From Alphaproteobacteria bacterium (lineage in GTDB: Bacteria; Pseudomonadota; Alphaproteobacteria; DSM-16000; Inquilinaceae): a stretch of 64,000 nucleotides of DNA. This document shows positions 16,683 through 26,265 of the stretch, piece after piece. The stretch covers positions 30,534 through 94,533 of the forward strand of contig JAAAOG010000064.1 of NCBI GenBank assembly GCA_009909005.1, given 5' to 3'. The notes under the pieces are model-generated. The model searched no databases and was not told where the DNA came from. It worked only from the letters and a program-made list of their open reading frames with translations. Numbering within the stretch: the stretch's first letter is position 1; every line of letters starts with the position of its first letter. A program made the position numbers and the translations under genes.

Positions 16683-18797
16683 ATGACCCCGCGGCTCCTT
16701 CTGGGACTGCTTCTGGCGGCGATGGCCCTGGTCGGCGGCGGCCTGCTGGCGGCCGGCCTGTGGATTGTCCGGCGGTACGAACAGCAGAGCGGCCTGCTCC
16801 CGGATGAGCTGCTCCTCATGCTGGCCGGTGGCGGCCTGCTCGTCTTCTTTCTCCTGTTCGTGCTGGGCTACACCGCGGCGGAACTGCGATTCCTGCGGCC
16901 GATGGCGCATCTGGCCCGGCAGACCAACGCAGCCGCCAATTCCCGGGCCGACCGGGTGGTCGAGGCGCCGAAGCACCACAGCCTGGGCGAGCTGCCGGAC
17001 ACCGTGGCCGCCCTCTCGCGGGCCCTGGTCTCCTCGCGCAACGAGGTGAAAAAGGCCATGACCACCGCCACCGCCCGGCTGGACGAGGTGAAGGACCGGC
17101 TTGAGGCGATCCTCATCGACCTGACCGAGGGGGTGCTGGTCTGCAATCTCGACCACCGCATCATGCTCTACAACCAGTCGGCGGTGCGCATCCTCAAGGC
17201 ACCGGAACAGCTCGGCCTCGGACGCTCGCTGTTCGGCCTGATCACGCGGGAGCCGGTTGTGCACACGCTGGAGCAGCTGCAATACCGGCTGCATGAGGGG
17301 ACCGAGCCCTCGCCGACCGAGACCAGCACCACGTTCGTCTGCTCGACCGAGGACATGCGCGGGCTGCTGCAGGGGCGGATGAGCCTGGTGCTCGACAAGG
17401 AGGGAGCCGTCAACGGCTATGTCCTGACCTTCGTCGACATCTCGTCGGACGTCGTGGACCTCGCCCACCGGGACTCGCTGCTCCGCCAGGCGACCGAGGG
17501 TCTGCGCTCGCCGGTCGCCAATCTGCGCGCCGCGGCCGAAACGCTGGCCACCTTCCCGGCCCTGGCCGGCAGCGAACGCACCGCCTTCGAGCAGGTGATC
17601 TTCAAGGAAAGCAAGAGCCTGAGCGAAAGGCTGGACAGCCTGGCCAGCGCCTATCGCCGGCTGATCGACCGGCAATGGCCGTTCTCCGACATCTATTCCG
17701 CCGATCTGATCGGCTGCGTCGCCCGCCACCTGAAGGAGCGGGACAATATCGATGTCGTCATGGTCGGCATTCCGCTCTGGCTGCACGGCGACAGTCATTT
17801 CCTGATGCTGACCCTGGAATACGTCATCCGCCGCCTTCAGGCTTTCAGCGGGGCCACGAGCTTCGACGTCGAGCCGCTGATGGGCGACCGCAACACCTAT
17901 ATCGAGATCGCCTGGGAGGGCGAGCCGGTCCCGGCGCCGGTGCTCGACGGCTGGCTCGACCTGCCGCTGGAAGGTGCGATCGGCGACCGCACCGCCCGTC
18001 AGGTGCTCGACCATCACGGCAGCGAGATCTGGAGCCAGGCGCGGCGTAGCGGCGAGGCGGCCCTGCGCCTGCCGCTGCCGGCGCCCGGCCGGCCGCAATT
18101 CGACCTGCCGCGCGAGCAGCTGCCGGCCCGGCCGGAATTCTACGATTTCGACCTGATGCACCAGCGCGAGACGGCCGGCGTGCGCGGGCAGCGGCAATTG
18201 CGCGACCTCTCCTACGTCGTGTTCGACACCGAAACGACCGGCCTCCGGCCCTCGGGCGGCGACGAGATTATCGCGCTTGCCGGGGTACGCATCGTCAACA
18301 GCCGCATTCTGGCCGGCGAGACCTTCGTCCGGCTGGTCAATCCGCACCGGCCGATCCCGCCGGCCTCGATCCGCTTCCACCAGATCACCGATGCCATGGT
18401 GCGCGACAAGCCGCCGATCCAGACGGTGCTGCCGCAGTTCAAGGCCTTTGTCGGCGACGCCGTCCTGGTCGCGCACAACGCCGCCTTCGACATGAAGTTC
18501 ATCCGCACCAAGGAGACCGAGTCCGGGACCTTCTTTGACAATCCCGTGCTCGACTCGCTGCTGCTGTCGGTGCTGCTGGAGGAGCAGGAGACCGACCACA
18601 CGCTCGACGGCATCGCGGCGCGTTTCGGGGTCGAGGTGACCCGCCGCCATACCGCCCTGGGCGATGCCATGGTCACCGCCGGCGTCTTCCTGCATTTCCT
18701 CGACCTGCTGGAGGCCCAGGGCATTCACACGCTCGACCAGGCCTTCGAGGCAACCGAAAGCCTGCTCGAAGTGCGCAAGGAACAGGAGCAGTACTGA
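16683..18797 (+). CDS. Degenerate membrane sensor kinase fused to a DnaQ-type 3'-5' exonuclease
   Basis: 704 residues. Two membrane helices (about 5-28 and 42-66) are followed by a HAMP-like linker, a PAS domain (about 135-255: [21 protein letters not shown]) and a kinase dimerisation region. There the H-box position reads [15 protein letters not shown]: the LR.P pattern is kept but the phospho-accepting His is absent. No N, G1 or G2 ATP-binding motifs follow. The C-terminal 190 residues are a DEDDh exonuclease: Exo [10 protein letters not shown] (about 514), Exo [13 protein letters not shown] (about 596), Exo III HTALGDA (about 655). So a sensor that cannot autophosphorylate appears to carry a nuclease output. 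Its stop overlaps the next start by one base. Similar fusions near acetate-permease genes are recalled; their job is not known. Confidence 0.82.
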   Translation: MTPRLLLGLLLAAMALVGGGLLAAGLWIVRRYEQQSGLLPDELLLMLAGGGLLVFFLLFVLGYTAAELRFLRPMAHLARQTNAAANSRADRVVEAPKHHSLGELPDTVAALSRALVSSRNEVKKAMTTATARLDEVKDRLEAILIDLTEGVLVCNLDHRIMLYNQSAVRILKAPEQLGLGRSLFGLITREPVVHTLEQLQYRLHEGTEPSPTETSTTFVCSTEDMRGLLQGRMSLVLDKEGAVNGYVLTFVDISSDVVDLAHRDSLLRQATEGLRSPVANLRAAAETLATFPALAGSERTAFEQVIFKESKSLSERLDSLASAYRRLIDRQWPFSDIYSADLIGCVARHLKERDNIDVVMVGIPLWLHGDSHFLMLTLEYVIRRLQAFSGATSFDVEPLMGDRNTYIEIAWEGEPVPAPVLDGWLDLPLEGAIGDRTARQVLDHHGSEIWSQARRSGEAALRLPLPAPGRPQFDLPREQLPARPEFYDFDLMHQRETAGVRGQRQLRDLSYVVFDTETTGLRPSGGDEIIALAGVRIVNSRILAGETFVRLVNPHRPIPPASIRFHQITDAMVRDKPPIQTVLPQFKAFVGDAVLVAHNAAFDMKFIRTKETESGTFFDNPVLDSLLLSVLLEEQETDHTLDGIAARFGVEVTRRHTALGDAMVTAGVFLHFLDLLEAQGIHTLDQAFEATESLLEVRKEQEQY

Positions 18798-19132
18798 TGG
18801 CCGGCACGCCACAGGCGGAACGGGGCGGCGGCCCGGGCGGCGGCGAGGCGGTCACAGGCGCGGGGGGTGGCCCGGCGGGCGGGCCCAGGATCGGCGAGCG
18901 GTCGATCGGGCTGTTCGTTGCCGCCGTCTTCCTGCTCAGCCCGATCGGCCTGGCCATCTTCAGCGTCCCGCAGCTGGCGTTCGGCTTCCCCGTCCTCGCC
19001 CTCTATCTCTTCGGCGTCTGGGCGGTGATCATCGCCCTGCTGGCCGGACTCGCGCGCCTCGGCGAGGCGAGCGAGGCGGCAGCCGAGGCCGGGCCGCCGA
19101 CTGCCGGGGAGCCGTCCGGCGGCGAGGCCTAG
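18797..19132 (+). CDS. Small two-helix membrane protein preceding the symporter-kinase
   Basis: 111 residues: a Gly-rich N-terminus, two membrane helices (about 37-58 and 62-85) and an Ala/Glu-rich tail. I do not recognise a named family. Position and build match the small accessory membrane proteins (DUF485/DUF4212 type) found before SLC5-like symporters, so it may stabilise the CrbS-like protein encoded 9 bases downstream. It overlaps the previous gene by one base. Confidence 0.7.
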   Translation: MAGTPQAERGGGPGGGEAVTGAGGGPAGGPRIGERSIGLFVAAVFLLSPIGLAIFSVPQLAFGFPVLALYLFGVWAVIIALLAGLARLGEASEAAAEAGPPTAGEPSGGEA

Positions 19133-19141
19133 GGGGACGCC

Positions 19142-21895
19142 ATGCTGGAAGGCTGGGTCATCCTCCTCGTCTCCTTCGGCTATCTCTGCCTGCTCTTCGC
19201 CATCGCCTATTACGGCGATCTGCGGGCCGATCGCGGCCGCAGCCTGATCACCCCGGCCGTCTACAGCCTGTCGATCGCCGTCTACTGCACCTCCTGGACC
19301 TTTTACGGCAGCGTCGGCCTGGCCTCGCAGAGCGGCCTCAGCTTCCTGCCGATCTATCTCGGGCCGACCCTGACCTTCGTGCTGTGGTGGTTCGTGCTGC
19401 GCAAGATCATCAGGATCAGCAAGCGCAACCGCATCACCTCGATCGCCGACTTCATTTCCGCGCGGTACGGCAAAAGCGGCGTTCTTTCCGGCCTCGTTAC
19501 CGTGATCGCGGTGATCGGCATCATGCCCTACATTGCCTTGCAGCTGAAGGCGGTGTCGGTCAGCTTCAACGTCCTTCTGCAATACCCGGACGTCGCCACG
19601 CCGGCCGCCACCGCCACTGTCCCCTGGCTGGCCGACACGGCCTTTTACGTCGCAATCACGCTGGCTGCCTTCACCATCCTCTTCGGCACCCGCCATATCG
19701 ACGCCAGCGAGCACCATGAGGGCATGGTCTGTGCCGTCGCCTTCGAGTCGATCGTCAAGCTGCTCGCATTCCTCGCCGTCGGGCTCTACGTCGTTTTCGG
19801 CCTCTACGACGGCCCGGGCGAAATATCCGCCGCCGCCCTGGCCGATCCCGATCTGGCGCCGCTGCTGACGCTCAATAATCTCGGCCAGTATGGCCAGTGG
19901 ATGAGCATGACCCTGCTGTCCATGGCGGCGATCATCTGCCTGCCGCGGCAGTTCCAGGTCACCGTGGTCGAGACCACCGATGAACGGCACCTGCACAAGG
20001 CGGTCTGGCTGTTCCCGCTCTATCTCCTGGCCATCAACCTGTTCGTCCTGCCGCTGGGCTTGGCGGGCCGGCTGACCTTTCCCGACGGCAGCGTCGACGC
20101 CGACACCTTCGTCCTCACATTGCCGATGCTCGGGCAGCAGGAGGCGCTGACCCTCTTCGCCTTCATCGGCGGACTCTCTGCGGCGACCGGCATGGTGATC
20201 GTCGCCACCATCGCCCTCAGCACCATGGTCTGCAACGACCTGATTATGCCCGTCCTGCTGCGGCTGCCGGCCCTGCAGGCGAGCGAGCGGGGGGAGCTGA
20301 CCGGGCTGCTGCTGGGCATCAGGCGGGCGGCGATCGTCGGGCTGATCCTGCTCGGCTATCTGTATTTCCGCTATATCGGCGAATCCTACGCCCTGGTCTC
20401 GATCGGCCTGATCTCCTTCGCCGCCGCCGCCCAGTTCGCGCCGGTAATCATCGGCGGGCTGTTCTGGCGCGGCGGCACGCGGGCCGGGGCGCTGACCGGC
20501 CTCAGCCTCGGCTTTCTCGTCTGGGCCTATACGCTGCTGCTGCCCTCGCTCGCCCAGTCGGGCTGGCTGCCGGCCGGGATGATCGAGGACGGGCCCCTCG
20601 GCCTCGGCCTGCTGCGCCCCTACGCGCTGTTCGGGCTGGAGGGCCTGGACCACATCACCCATGCCGTGCTCTGGAGCCTGACGGCCAATATCTTCGGCTA
20701 TCTCATCGTCTCGCTGCAGACCCGCCAGAGCCCGGTCGAGCAGATCCAGGCGCACGCCTTCGTCTCGGTGCTGCGCACCGCCGGGCCCTATCAGGGGCTC
20801 GGCTATTGGCGCGGCAGCATCACGGTCGCCGACATCCGCGCCCTGGTCGGCCGCTATATCGGGCACGAGCGGGCCGAGCGCGAATTCGCCGCCTTCGCGT
20901 CCGCCAACGGCCTGTCGCTGGAAGCCGGCGAGGCCGCCGATGCCCGCCTGGTCGGCTTTGCGGAGCGGGTGCTGGCGGGGGCGATCGGTACCGCCTCGGC
21001 CCGCGGCGTCATCGGCTCGGCGGTCAAGGGCGAGGTGCTGGGCATGGACCGGGTGATGGAGATCCTCGACGAGGCCACCCAGATCCGCGAATACAGCCGC
21101 CGGCTGGAGCAGAAATCCCGGCAGCTGGAGCTGACCACCGCCGAGCTCAAGGCGGCGAATGAGCGGCTGAAGGAACTCGACCGGCTGAAGGACGACTTCC
21201 TCGCCACGGTCAGCCACGAGCTGCGCACGCCGCTCACCTCGATCCGTTCCTTTTCCGAAATCCTCTACGACACGCCGGCGATCGAGACGGGCGAGCGCCA
21301 GCAATTCCTCGACGTCATCATCAAGGAAAGCGACCGGCTGACGCGGCTGATCAACCAGATCCTCGACCTCGCCAAGATGGAGGCGGGGCGGATGGACTGG
21401 AATCTCGCCGATCTCGATCCCGGCGGCGTCATCGTCGACTCGCTGAACGCCACGCGCGGACTGATCCGCGACAACGAAGTGCAGGTCGATGTCGACCTGC
21501 CCGGCTGGCTGCCGCCGGTCACCGCCGACCGTGACCGGCTGATCCAGGTGCTGGTCAATCTGATCTCCAACGCCGTCAAGTGCTGCGCCCGGCCGCAGGG
21601 CTGGGTGCACGTCTCGGCCAAGGTGCGGGGACGCTGGCTGCGGGTCGATGTGGTCGACAACGGCCCCGGCGTGCCGCCGGAAAGCCGCGAACAGATCTTC
21701 GAGAAGTTCCACCAGATCGGCGGCGCCCTGCCGGCCGCCCAGCCGGGCACCGGGCTGGGCCTGGCGATCTGCCGGCAGATCATCCAGCATTTCGGCGGCC
21801 GCATCTGGGTGGAAGGCGCCCCCGGCGACGGCGCCACCTTCTCCTTCACCCTCCCCATCCGCCCCACCGAAGACACCCGCGCAGCCGCACAGTAG
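19142..21895 (+). CDS. CrbS-like sodium/solute symporter-histidine kinase
   Basis: 917 residues. The first 530 or so form an SLC5/SSF transporter with about 13 helices (SITSIADFISARYGKSG-type motif, then AQFAPVIIGGLFWRGG). A STAC-like linker follows (about 545-610), then a coiled coil (SRRLEQKSRQLELTTAELK). The kinase core has H-box VSHELRTPLTSIRSF (about 693), N-box LVNLISNAVKCC, G1 VVDNGPGVPP and G2 GTGLGLAICRQI. Proteins of this build (CrbS, CbrA) couple solute sensing to phosphotransfer. CrbS controls acetyl-CoA synthetase in Vibrio and Pseudomonas. No PAS domain is evident between the linker and the H-box, unlike CrbS. The likely partner is the receiver gene at 16278. Confidence 0.87.
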   Translation: MLEGWVILLVSFGYLCLLFAIAYYGDLRADRGRSLITPAVYSLSIAVYCTSWTFYGSVGLASQSGLSFLPIYLGPTLTFVLWWFVLRKIIRISKRNRITSIADFISARYGKSGVLSGLVTVIAVIGIMPYIALQLKAVSVSFNVLLQYPDVATPAATATVPWLADTAFYVAITLAAFTILFGTRHIDASEHHEGMVCAVAFESIVKLLAFLAVGLYVVFGLYDGPGEISAAALADPDLAPLLTLNNLGQYGQWMSMTLLSMAAIICLPRQFQVTVVETTDERHLHKAVWLFPLYLLAINLFVLPLGLAGRLTFPDGSVDADTFVLTLPMLGQQEALTLFAFIGGLSAATGMVIVATIALSTMVCNDLIMPVLLRLPALQASERGELTGLLLGIRRAAIVGLILLGYLYFRYIGESYALVSIGLISFAAAAQFAPVIIGGLFWRGGTRAGALTGLSLGFLVWAYTLLLPSLAQSGWLPAGMIEDGPLGLGLLRPYALFGLEGLDHITHAVLWSLTANIFGYLIVSLQTRQSPVEQIQAHAFVSVLRTAGPYQGLGYWRGSITVADIRALVGRYIGHERAEREFAAFASANGLSLEAGEAADARLVGFAERVLAGAIGTASARGVIGSAVKGEVLGMDRVMEILDEATQIREYSRRLEQKSRQLELTTAELKAANERLKELDRLKDDFLATVSHELRTPLTSIRSFSEILYDTPAIETGERQQFLDVIIKESDRLTRLINQILDLAKMEAGRMDWNLADLDPGGVIVDSLNATRGLIRDNEVQVDVDLPGWLPPVTADRDRLIQVLVNLISNAVKCCARPQGWVHVSAKVRGRWLRVDVVDNGPGVPPESREQIFEKFHQIGGALPAAQPGTGLGLAICRQIIQHFGGRIWVEGAPGDGATFSFTLPIRPTEDTRAAAQ

Positions 21896-21920
21896 GGGCG
21901 CGCGGCGGGAGGGGTGCGGG

Positions 21921-22111
21921 CGGCGAGACGCCGACCCTCCGAAGTGCTGCCGCGAAGCGGCTGCCGGCGGCGAGACGCCGCCGCTCCAAGGTTGCTGCCG
22001 CGAAGCGGCTGCCGGCGGCGAGACGCCGCCGCTCCAAGGTTGCTGCCGCAAAGCGGCAGCCGGCGGCGAGACGCCGCCGCTCCGAAGTTGCCGCCGCAAA
22101 GCGGCGGTGCC
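21921..22111. repeat. Four tandem about 48-base units, each with two hairpins
   Basis: Units begin at 21921, 21968, 22016 and 22064 (periods 47, 48, 48). Each has GGCGGCG-AGA-CGCCGCC and a second stem around GCTGCCGC-RAA-GCGGCWGC. In the third unit the second stem is perfect (GCTGCCGC/GCGGCAGC). In the fourth both arms have changed together (GCCGCCGC/GCGGCGG), which supports selection on structure. It lies between the symporter-kinase stop and the EamA start. There are no unique spacers, so it is not a CRISPR. Confidence 0.85.
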
Positions 22112-22158
22112 GAACGGCGTGCTGGCGGGCGGCCGGGAAATCGGCTAGGAGCGGAGGC

Positions 22159-23100
22159 ATGTCCGACGCTCCCACCCGCGCGCAGCCACAGGCGCTCATG
22201 CTGGCCGCGATGCCCGGTCTGTTCGTCCTGTTGTGGTCGACCGGCTTTATCGGCGCGCGGCTGGGGCTGCCCTATGCCGAGCCGCTGACCTTTCTCGCCC
22301 TGCGCTTCGCCCTGGTCGTCGTCCTGTTCGCGCTGGCCATGGCGGCCTGGCGCGTGCCCTGGCCCGGCCTGCGCGCCGGCCGGCACGAGGCGGTGACCGG
22401 CGTGCTGCTGCATTCCGGCTATCTCGGCGCCGTCTTCGCCGCCATCGACCATGGCCTGCCGGCCGCCCTGGCGGCCCTGATCGTCGGGCTGCAGCCGCTT
22501 TTGACGGGTGCCGTCTCCGGGCCGCTGCTGGGCGAGCAGGTCAGCCCGCGGCAATGGCTGGGTTTGGCGCTCGGCCTCGCCGGCGTCGCCATCGTGCTGT
22601 CGGAAAAGCTGGCGGCCGGCGGCGAACAGATGTTCACCGGCTTCGGGCCGGAAGCCGTCGGCCTCGCCCTGGTCGGTCTTGTCGCGATCACCGCGGGCAC
22701 GCTGTACCAGAAGCGCCATGGCGGCGGGCTCGACTGGCGCCCGGCGGCGCTCGCCCAGTACGGCGCGGCGCTGCTGGTGACCGGCGGCCTGGCGCTCGCT
22801 TTCGAGACCAACCGCATCACCTGGCATCCGGACTTCGTGATTGCCCTGGCCTGGCTCGTCGTGGTGCTGTCGATCGGCGCGGTCGGCCTGCTGATGCTGC
22901 TGATTCGCCGCGGCGCCGCCGCCCGGGTGGCCAGCCTGTTCTATCTGGTGCCGCCCTGCACGGCGGTGGTCGCCTGGCTGCTGTTCGACGAGCGCTTCGG
23001 CCTGGTGGCGCTGGCCGGCATGGCGGTGACGGTCGCCGGGGTGGCCCTGGTCGTGGCGCGGCCCGCAGCCCGCACCCCCGCCGCCGCGCCCGAAGAGTGA
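22159..23100 (+). CDS. EamA/DMT family transporter
   Basis: Inner-membrane exporter-like protein with about ten helices, 313 residues. It shows the two tandem EamA repeats: LLWSTGFIGARLGLPYAEPLTFLALRF opens the first, and LVGLVAITAGTLYQKR opens the second. LQPLLTGAVSG in the first repeat and FYLVPPCTAVVAWLLFDE in the second are typical. Substrate is unknown; family members export amino acids or metabolites. ATG 22159 has GGAGCGGAGG directly upstream. It follows the tandem hairpin repeat and precedes gmhA by 14 bases. Confidence 0.85.
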   Translation: MSDAPTRAQPQALMLAAMPGLFVLLWSTGFIGARLGLPYAEPLTFLALRFALVVVLFALAMAAWRVPWPGLRAGRHEAVTGVLLHSGYLGAVFAAIDHGLPAALAALIVGLQPLLTGAVSGPLLGEQVSPRQWLGLALGLAGVAIVLSEKLAAGGEQMFTGFGPEAVGLALVGLVAITAGTLYQKRHGGGLDWRPAALAQYGAALLVTGGLALAFETNRITWHPDFVIALAWLVVVLSIGAVGLLMLLIRRGAAARVASLFYLVPPCTAVVAWLLFDERFGLVALAGMAVTVAGVALVVARPAARTPAAAPEE

Positions 23101-23114
23101 GGACGACACGGCCC

Positions 23115-23687
23115 ATGGACCTGTTTCTGCAGGAACTCGACAAGACCATTGCCCTGGCCCGGGCGATGCGCGACGACCCGGTCCTGGCCGGCACGGTCGC
23201 CGCAATCGCCGGCGCCTGCACCGACAGCCTGCGGGCCGGCGGCACGGTTCTGTTCTGCGGCAATGGCGGCAGTGCGGCGGACAGCCAGCACCTGGCGGCC
23301 GAGCTTGTGGGCAAGCTGTGCTTCGACCGGCCGGGGCTGGCGGCGATCGCCCTGACCACCGACAGCTCCGCCCTGACCGCCATCGGCAATGATTACGGCT
23401 TCGATCGAGTCTTCGCCCGCCAGGTCGAGGCGCTGGGCCGGCCGGGCGACGTGCTGGTCGGGATTTCCACCTCGGGCAATTCGGCCAACGTCAAGGCGGC
23501 ACTGGCGACGGCGCGGGAGCGGGGGCTGGTGACGGTCGGGCTGACCGGTGGCAGCGGTGGCACCATGGCCCCGCTGTGCGACCATCTCGTCGTCGTCCCC
23601 GCAGGCGAGACCCAGAAGATCCAGGAAGGCCATATCCTCATCGGCCATGTCGTCTGCGCCCTGGTCGAAAGCGCCATCCACGGCTGA
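23115..23687 (+). CDS. gmhA: D-sedoheptulose 7-phosphate isomerase (SIS domain)
   Basis: Converts sedoheptulose 7-phosphate to D-glycero-manno-heptose 7-phosphate, the first step toward the heptose of the LPS inner core. The 190-residue length is standard for GmhA. The phosphosugar-binding SIS motifs are FCGNGGSAADSQHLAAEL (about 46-63) and GISTSGNSANV (about 118-128), and the C-terminal TQKIQEGHILIGH carries the family's conserved Glu and His. No other heptose genes are adjacent; a glycosyltransferase lies 730 bases downstream on the other strand. DiaA-like DNA-replication proteins share the fold, but this conservation favours the isomerase. Confidence 0.85.
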   Translation: MDLFLQELDKTIALARAMRDDPVLAGTVAAIAGACTDSLRAGGTVLFCGNGGSAADSQHLAAELVGKLCFDRPGLAAIALTTDSSALTAIGNDYGFDRVFARQVEALGRPGDVLVGISTSGNSANVKAALATARERGLVTVGLTGGSGGTMAPLCDHLVVVPAGETQKIQEGHILIGHVVCALVESAIHG

Positions 23688-23698
23688 CCCGGGCCGTG

Positions 23699-24421
23699 AT
23701 GGACCGGCAGAGGATGGACTGGCGGATCGACGCGACCCTCGGCCAAGCCGATGCCGGCGGGCTCCGCCTGTCGGACGGCGGGCTGCTGGTCGTGCTGGCC
23801 CCGCGCGGCCTGGCGGACCGGCTGCCGCTCTCGACGCTGTCGGCCGAGGAACGCGACCGCCATGACCGCTTCCGGCTGCCGGCCGACCGCGCACGGTTCC
23901 TGGTCGCCCATGCCCTGAAGCGGCAGGTGCTGGGCGGGCTGCTCGGCCGCCCCGGCGCGTCGCTCCGCTTCGCGCCCCTCGAGCATGGCAAGCCGGTGCT
24001 GGTCGACGCCGGCCTGCATTTCAACCTCTCGCATAGCGGTGACCGGGTCGCCCTGGCGGTCGCGGCGCATGCTCCGGTCGGCATCGATGTCGAGCAGATC
24101 ACCCGGGAGCCGGCCGGCCTTCCGGCCGACTACGTGTTTCATCCCGGCGACGTCATCGCCGGCGCCGGGCCGGAAACCGCCGACCGCTTTCTTGCCGCCT
24201 GGACCCTGAAGGAGGCGATGGCGAAGAGCGCCGGCCTGGGTCTCGGCCTGGATTTCCGCACCCTGCGCCTGGAAAGCCTGCCCGATGGTTGCCACCGCGG
24301 CGTTCACCCGCTGGGTCCGTGGCTGGGCCGCTGGGGCCGGCTGGACGCCCGCACCCACATGGCGATTGCCGCCGCCCGCCCCTGGCGCACCGAGCGCCTC
24401 GTCGGCATCAACGCGGATTAA
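23699..24421 (+). CDS. 4'-phosphopantetheinyl transferase (Sfp type)
   Basis: Transfers phosphopantetheine from CoA to carrier proteins of fatty-acid, polyketide or peptide synthases. The 240 residues carry the family motifs FNLSHSGDRVALAV, GIDVEQI (about 127, Mg-binding Asp and Glu) and WTLKEAMAKSAGLGL (about 167). That length and the doubled domain mark the Sfp rather than the AcpS type. ATG 23699 is chosen; ATG 23714 is possible but its GAGG touches the start. No polyketide or NRPS gene is in the window, so the target carrier protein is unknown. The 3' end overlaps the convergent glycosyltransferase by 4 bases. Confidence 0.85.
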   Translation: MDRQRMDWRIDATLGQADAGGLRLSDGGLLVVLAPRGLADRLPLSTLSAEERDRHDRFRLPADRARFLVAHALKRQVLGGLLGRPGASLRFAPLEHGKPVLVDAGLHFNLSHSGDRVALAVAAHAPVGIDVEQITREPAGLPADYVFHPGDVIAGAGPETADRFLAAWTLKEAMAKSAGLGLGLDFRTLRLESLPDGCHRGVHPLGPWLGRWGRLDARTHMAIAAARPWRTERLVGINAD

Positions 24422-25581
24422 GCGTGCTCCGCCCTGCCCTCGCGGTACCAGGCGATGATGCGGGCGGCGTTGCGGTCCCAGGTGAAGCCGCCCGCCGCGA
24501 TCCGGGCCCGGCCCGCGTCCCCCAGCTGCCGCCGCAGCGCCGGGTCGCCGGCGAGGCGCTCCAGCCCCTCGGCAAAGCCGTCCGGCGGCACCAGCCAGGC
24601 CGTCTCGCCATGGGTCAGCACCTCGCGGATATTGGCACTGTCGATCGACAGCACCGCCTTGCCCAGCGCCATGTACTCGAACAGCTTGAGCGGACTGGCA
24701 TAGGGCGTGACGCCCGGCACCAGGGCGATATCGAAGGCGGCGACATGCCGGGCGATGTCCTCGCGCCCCACCACGCCGGTAATGGTGAGCCGATCGGCGA
24801 CGCCGAGACGGGCGGCCATGGCCTCCAGCTCCGGGCGAGCCGGGCCGTCGCCGACGACCAGCACATGCCGGTCGCGATCGGGCGCCGCCGCCACGCATTC
24901 GAGCAGCAGGTCGAGCTTGTTCCAGGCCCGCAGAAAGCCGGTAAAGCCCAGCACCGTCCGCCCGGCAAGGCCGAGCGCCGCCTTGGCCTCCTCTGCCGGG
25001 GGCGTGTCGGCGAAGCGGGCCGGGTCGATGCCATTGGGAACAACCATGATCCGCCGGTCCGGGACGCCGCAGGACCGGACATAGCCGGCCAGCACTGCGG
25101 TCACCGGCAGCACGAGATCGGCCCGCCGCCAGATCAGCCGCTGGAACAGGCGGCCGAGTCCCTGCAGCTGCAGGCCGTCATGGGCGCTGCGTTCCTCGTA
25201 GAGCGGCCCGTTGACTTCCAGCAGCAGCGGCCGGACGCCGAAGGCGCGGGCGACGGCGCCGGCGGCCAGGAACAGGCTGTAGCGCTCATAGACCATGTCG
25301 GGGCGATGGCGGCGGATCGCCCGCACCAGGCGCACCAGGGCGGGGAGGTTGTAGCCGACCTCCATCAGCTCGAACAGCCAGGGGGCGACGGCCTGCTTGA
25401 GCCGTGCCGTGCCGCCCGCCGTACCGCCGAAGGGCACCCGGCCGAAGCCGGCCGGTCCGACCAGCACCACCCTGTGTCCGGCCCGTTCGAAGGCGCTCTT
25501 CAGCTCCAGAAGATGGACCGCCTGGCCGTCCTGGCTGCCGAGGCGGTGATGCATGAGAATGGTGAGCGGCGCGTCGGTCAT
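24418..25581 (-). CDS. Glycosyltransferase family 4 (GT-B fold)
   Basis: 387 residues with an N-terminal acceptor domain (LDQ-type opening LGSQDGQAVHLLELKSAFERAGHRV) and a C-terminal GT4 domain. That domain shows VVPNGIDPARF, LGFTGFLRAWNKLDLLL and the nucleotide-sugar-binding SPLKLFEYMALGKAV with its EX7E-type glutamate, then AWLVPPDG. It probably works at the cytoplasmic face on a cell-surface glycan or glycolipid; donor and acceptor cannot be told. It lies between the PPTase and the exonuclease, 12 bases downstream of the latter on the same strand. Confidence 0.85.
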   Translation of the reverse strand: MTDAPLTILMHHRLGSQDGQAVHLLELKSAFERAGHRVVLVGPAGFGRVPFGGTAGGTARLKQAVAPWLFELMEVGYNLPALVRLVRAIRRHRPDMVYERYSLFLAAGAVARAFGVRPLLLEVNGPLYEERSAHDGLQLQGLGRLFQRLIWRRADLVLPVTAVLAGYVRSCGVPDRRIMVVPNGIDPARFADTPPAEEAKAALGLAGRTVLGFTGFLRAWNKLDLLLECVAAAPDRDRHVLVVGDGPARPELEAMAARLGVADRLTITGVVGREDIARHVAAFDIALVPGVTPYASPLKLFEYMALGKAVLSIDSANIREVLTHGETAWLVPPDGFAEGLERLAGDPALRRQLGDAGRARIAAGGFTWDRNAARIIAWYREGRAEHA

Positions 25582-25593
25582 CGAAAGCGAGGG

Positions 25594-26265
25594 TCAGAAC
25601 TGCGGCATGTCGTGCTGCGGCGGCCGGCCCGGGTGCTTCTTGGCCCTGCCGGTCAGCTGCCGTAGCTTAACGTACATCATCGCCGCCATCAGCGCGTCAT
25701 TGAACGCGTCATGCTGGTCGCGATAGGGCAGATCGAGTTCCTCGACGATCGTTTCAAAGCGCAGATCGATCTGGCGATAGGGCTGGCCGCGATACTTCCA
25801 GTCGTAATACAGGCTAGAGACTTCGATCGGCTTGCTCGGCAGGGTCGTGCCCAGCATGATTTTCAAATATTTATTGATCATCGCCACATCGAACGAGATG
25901 TAATAATTGACCAGCGGCCGGCTGCCGATGAAGTAGAGAAACTTCTCCAGGGCATCGGGGGCGCGCTGGGCATCGGCCACATCCACCGGGCGCAGCCGGT
26001 GGATGCGCACGGCCGAATGGTCGATCTCCACCCAGGGCCGGATGAGCAGTTCCAGCCGCTCGCTGGTCAGGATCTGATTGCCGCGGATCTTGATGGCACA
26101 AATCGAGACGATCTCGTCGACCTCGAGATTGAGGCCCGTCGTCTCACAGTCGATGGCAACGACTTCGCCGGTGGTATCAGGCTCCCAGAGGAACCTGAAC
26201 TTCGGCTCCTGTAGCATCCACTTCGAGAACCACCAGTGCAGGGCGTGGAGGACAGGATCATTCAT
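25594..26265 (-). CDS. DnaQ-like 3'-5' exonuclease of the actP locus
   Basis: Free-standing 223-residue DEDDh exonuclease: Exo I VAIDCETTGLN (about 36-46), Exo II YYISFDVAMINKYL (about 121-134), Exo III QHDAFNDALMAA (about 185-196). It overlaps the cNMP/CBS/DUF294 gene by 4 bases (ATGA), and that gene precedes actP in antisense-free order. This trio (ActP, DUF294 protein, exonuclease) is conserved in acetate loci of many proteobacteria, from memory. Its substrate there is not established. It is distinct from the kinase-fused exonuclease 7 kb to the left. Confidence 0.88.
   Translation of the reverse strand: MNDPVLHALHWWFSKWMLQEPKFRFLWEPDTTGEVVAIDCETTGLNLEVDEIVSICAIKIRGNQILTSERLELLIRPWVEIDHSAVRIHRLRPVDVADAQRAPDALEKFLYFIGSRPLVNYYISFDVAMINKYLKIMLGTTLPSKPIEVSSLYYDWKYRGQPYRQIDLRFETIVEELDLPYRDQHDAFNDALMAAMMYVKLRQLTGRAKKHPGRPPQHDMPQF

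Noticed and set aside
18725..22099. Long minus-strand frame of 1124 codons opposite the symporter-kinase
   Set aside because: High GC keeps the antisense frame open; the plus-strand reading has clear domain motifs and the antisense protein is low-complexity His/Asp/Arg-rich.
21921..22111. CRISPR-like array
   Set aside because: Units are contiguous with no unique spacers and no cas genes are nearby.
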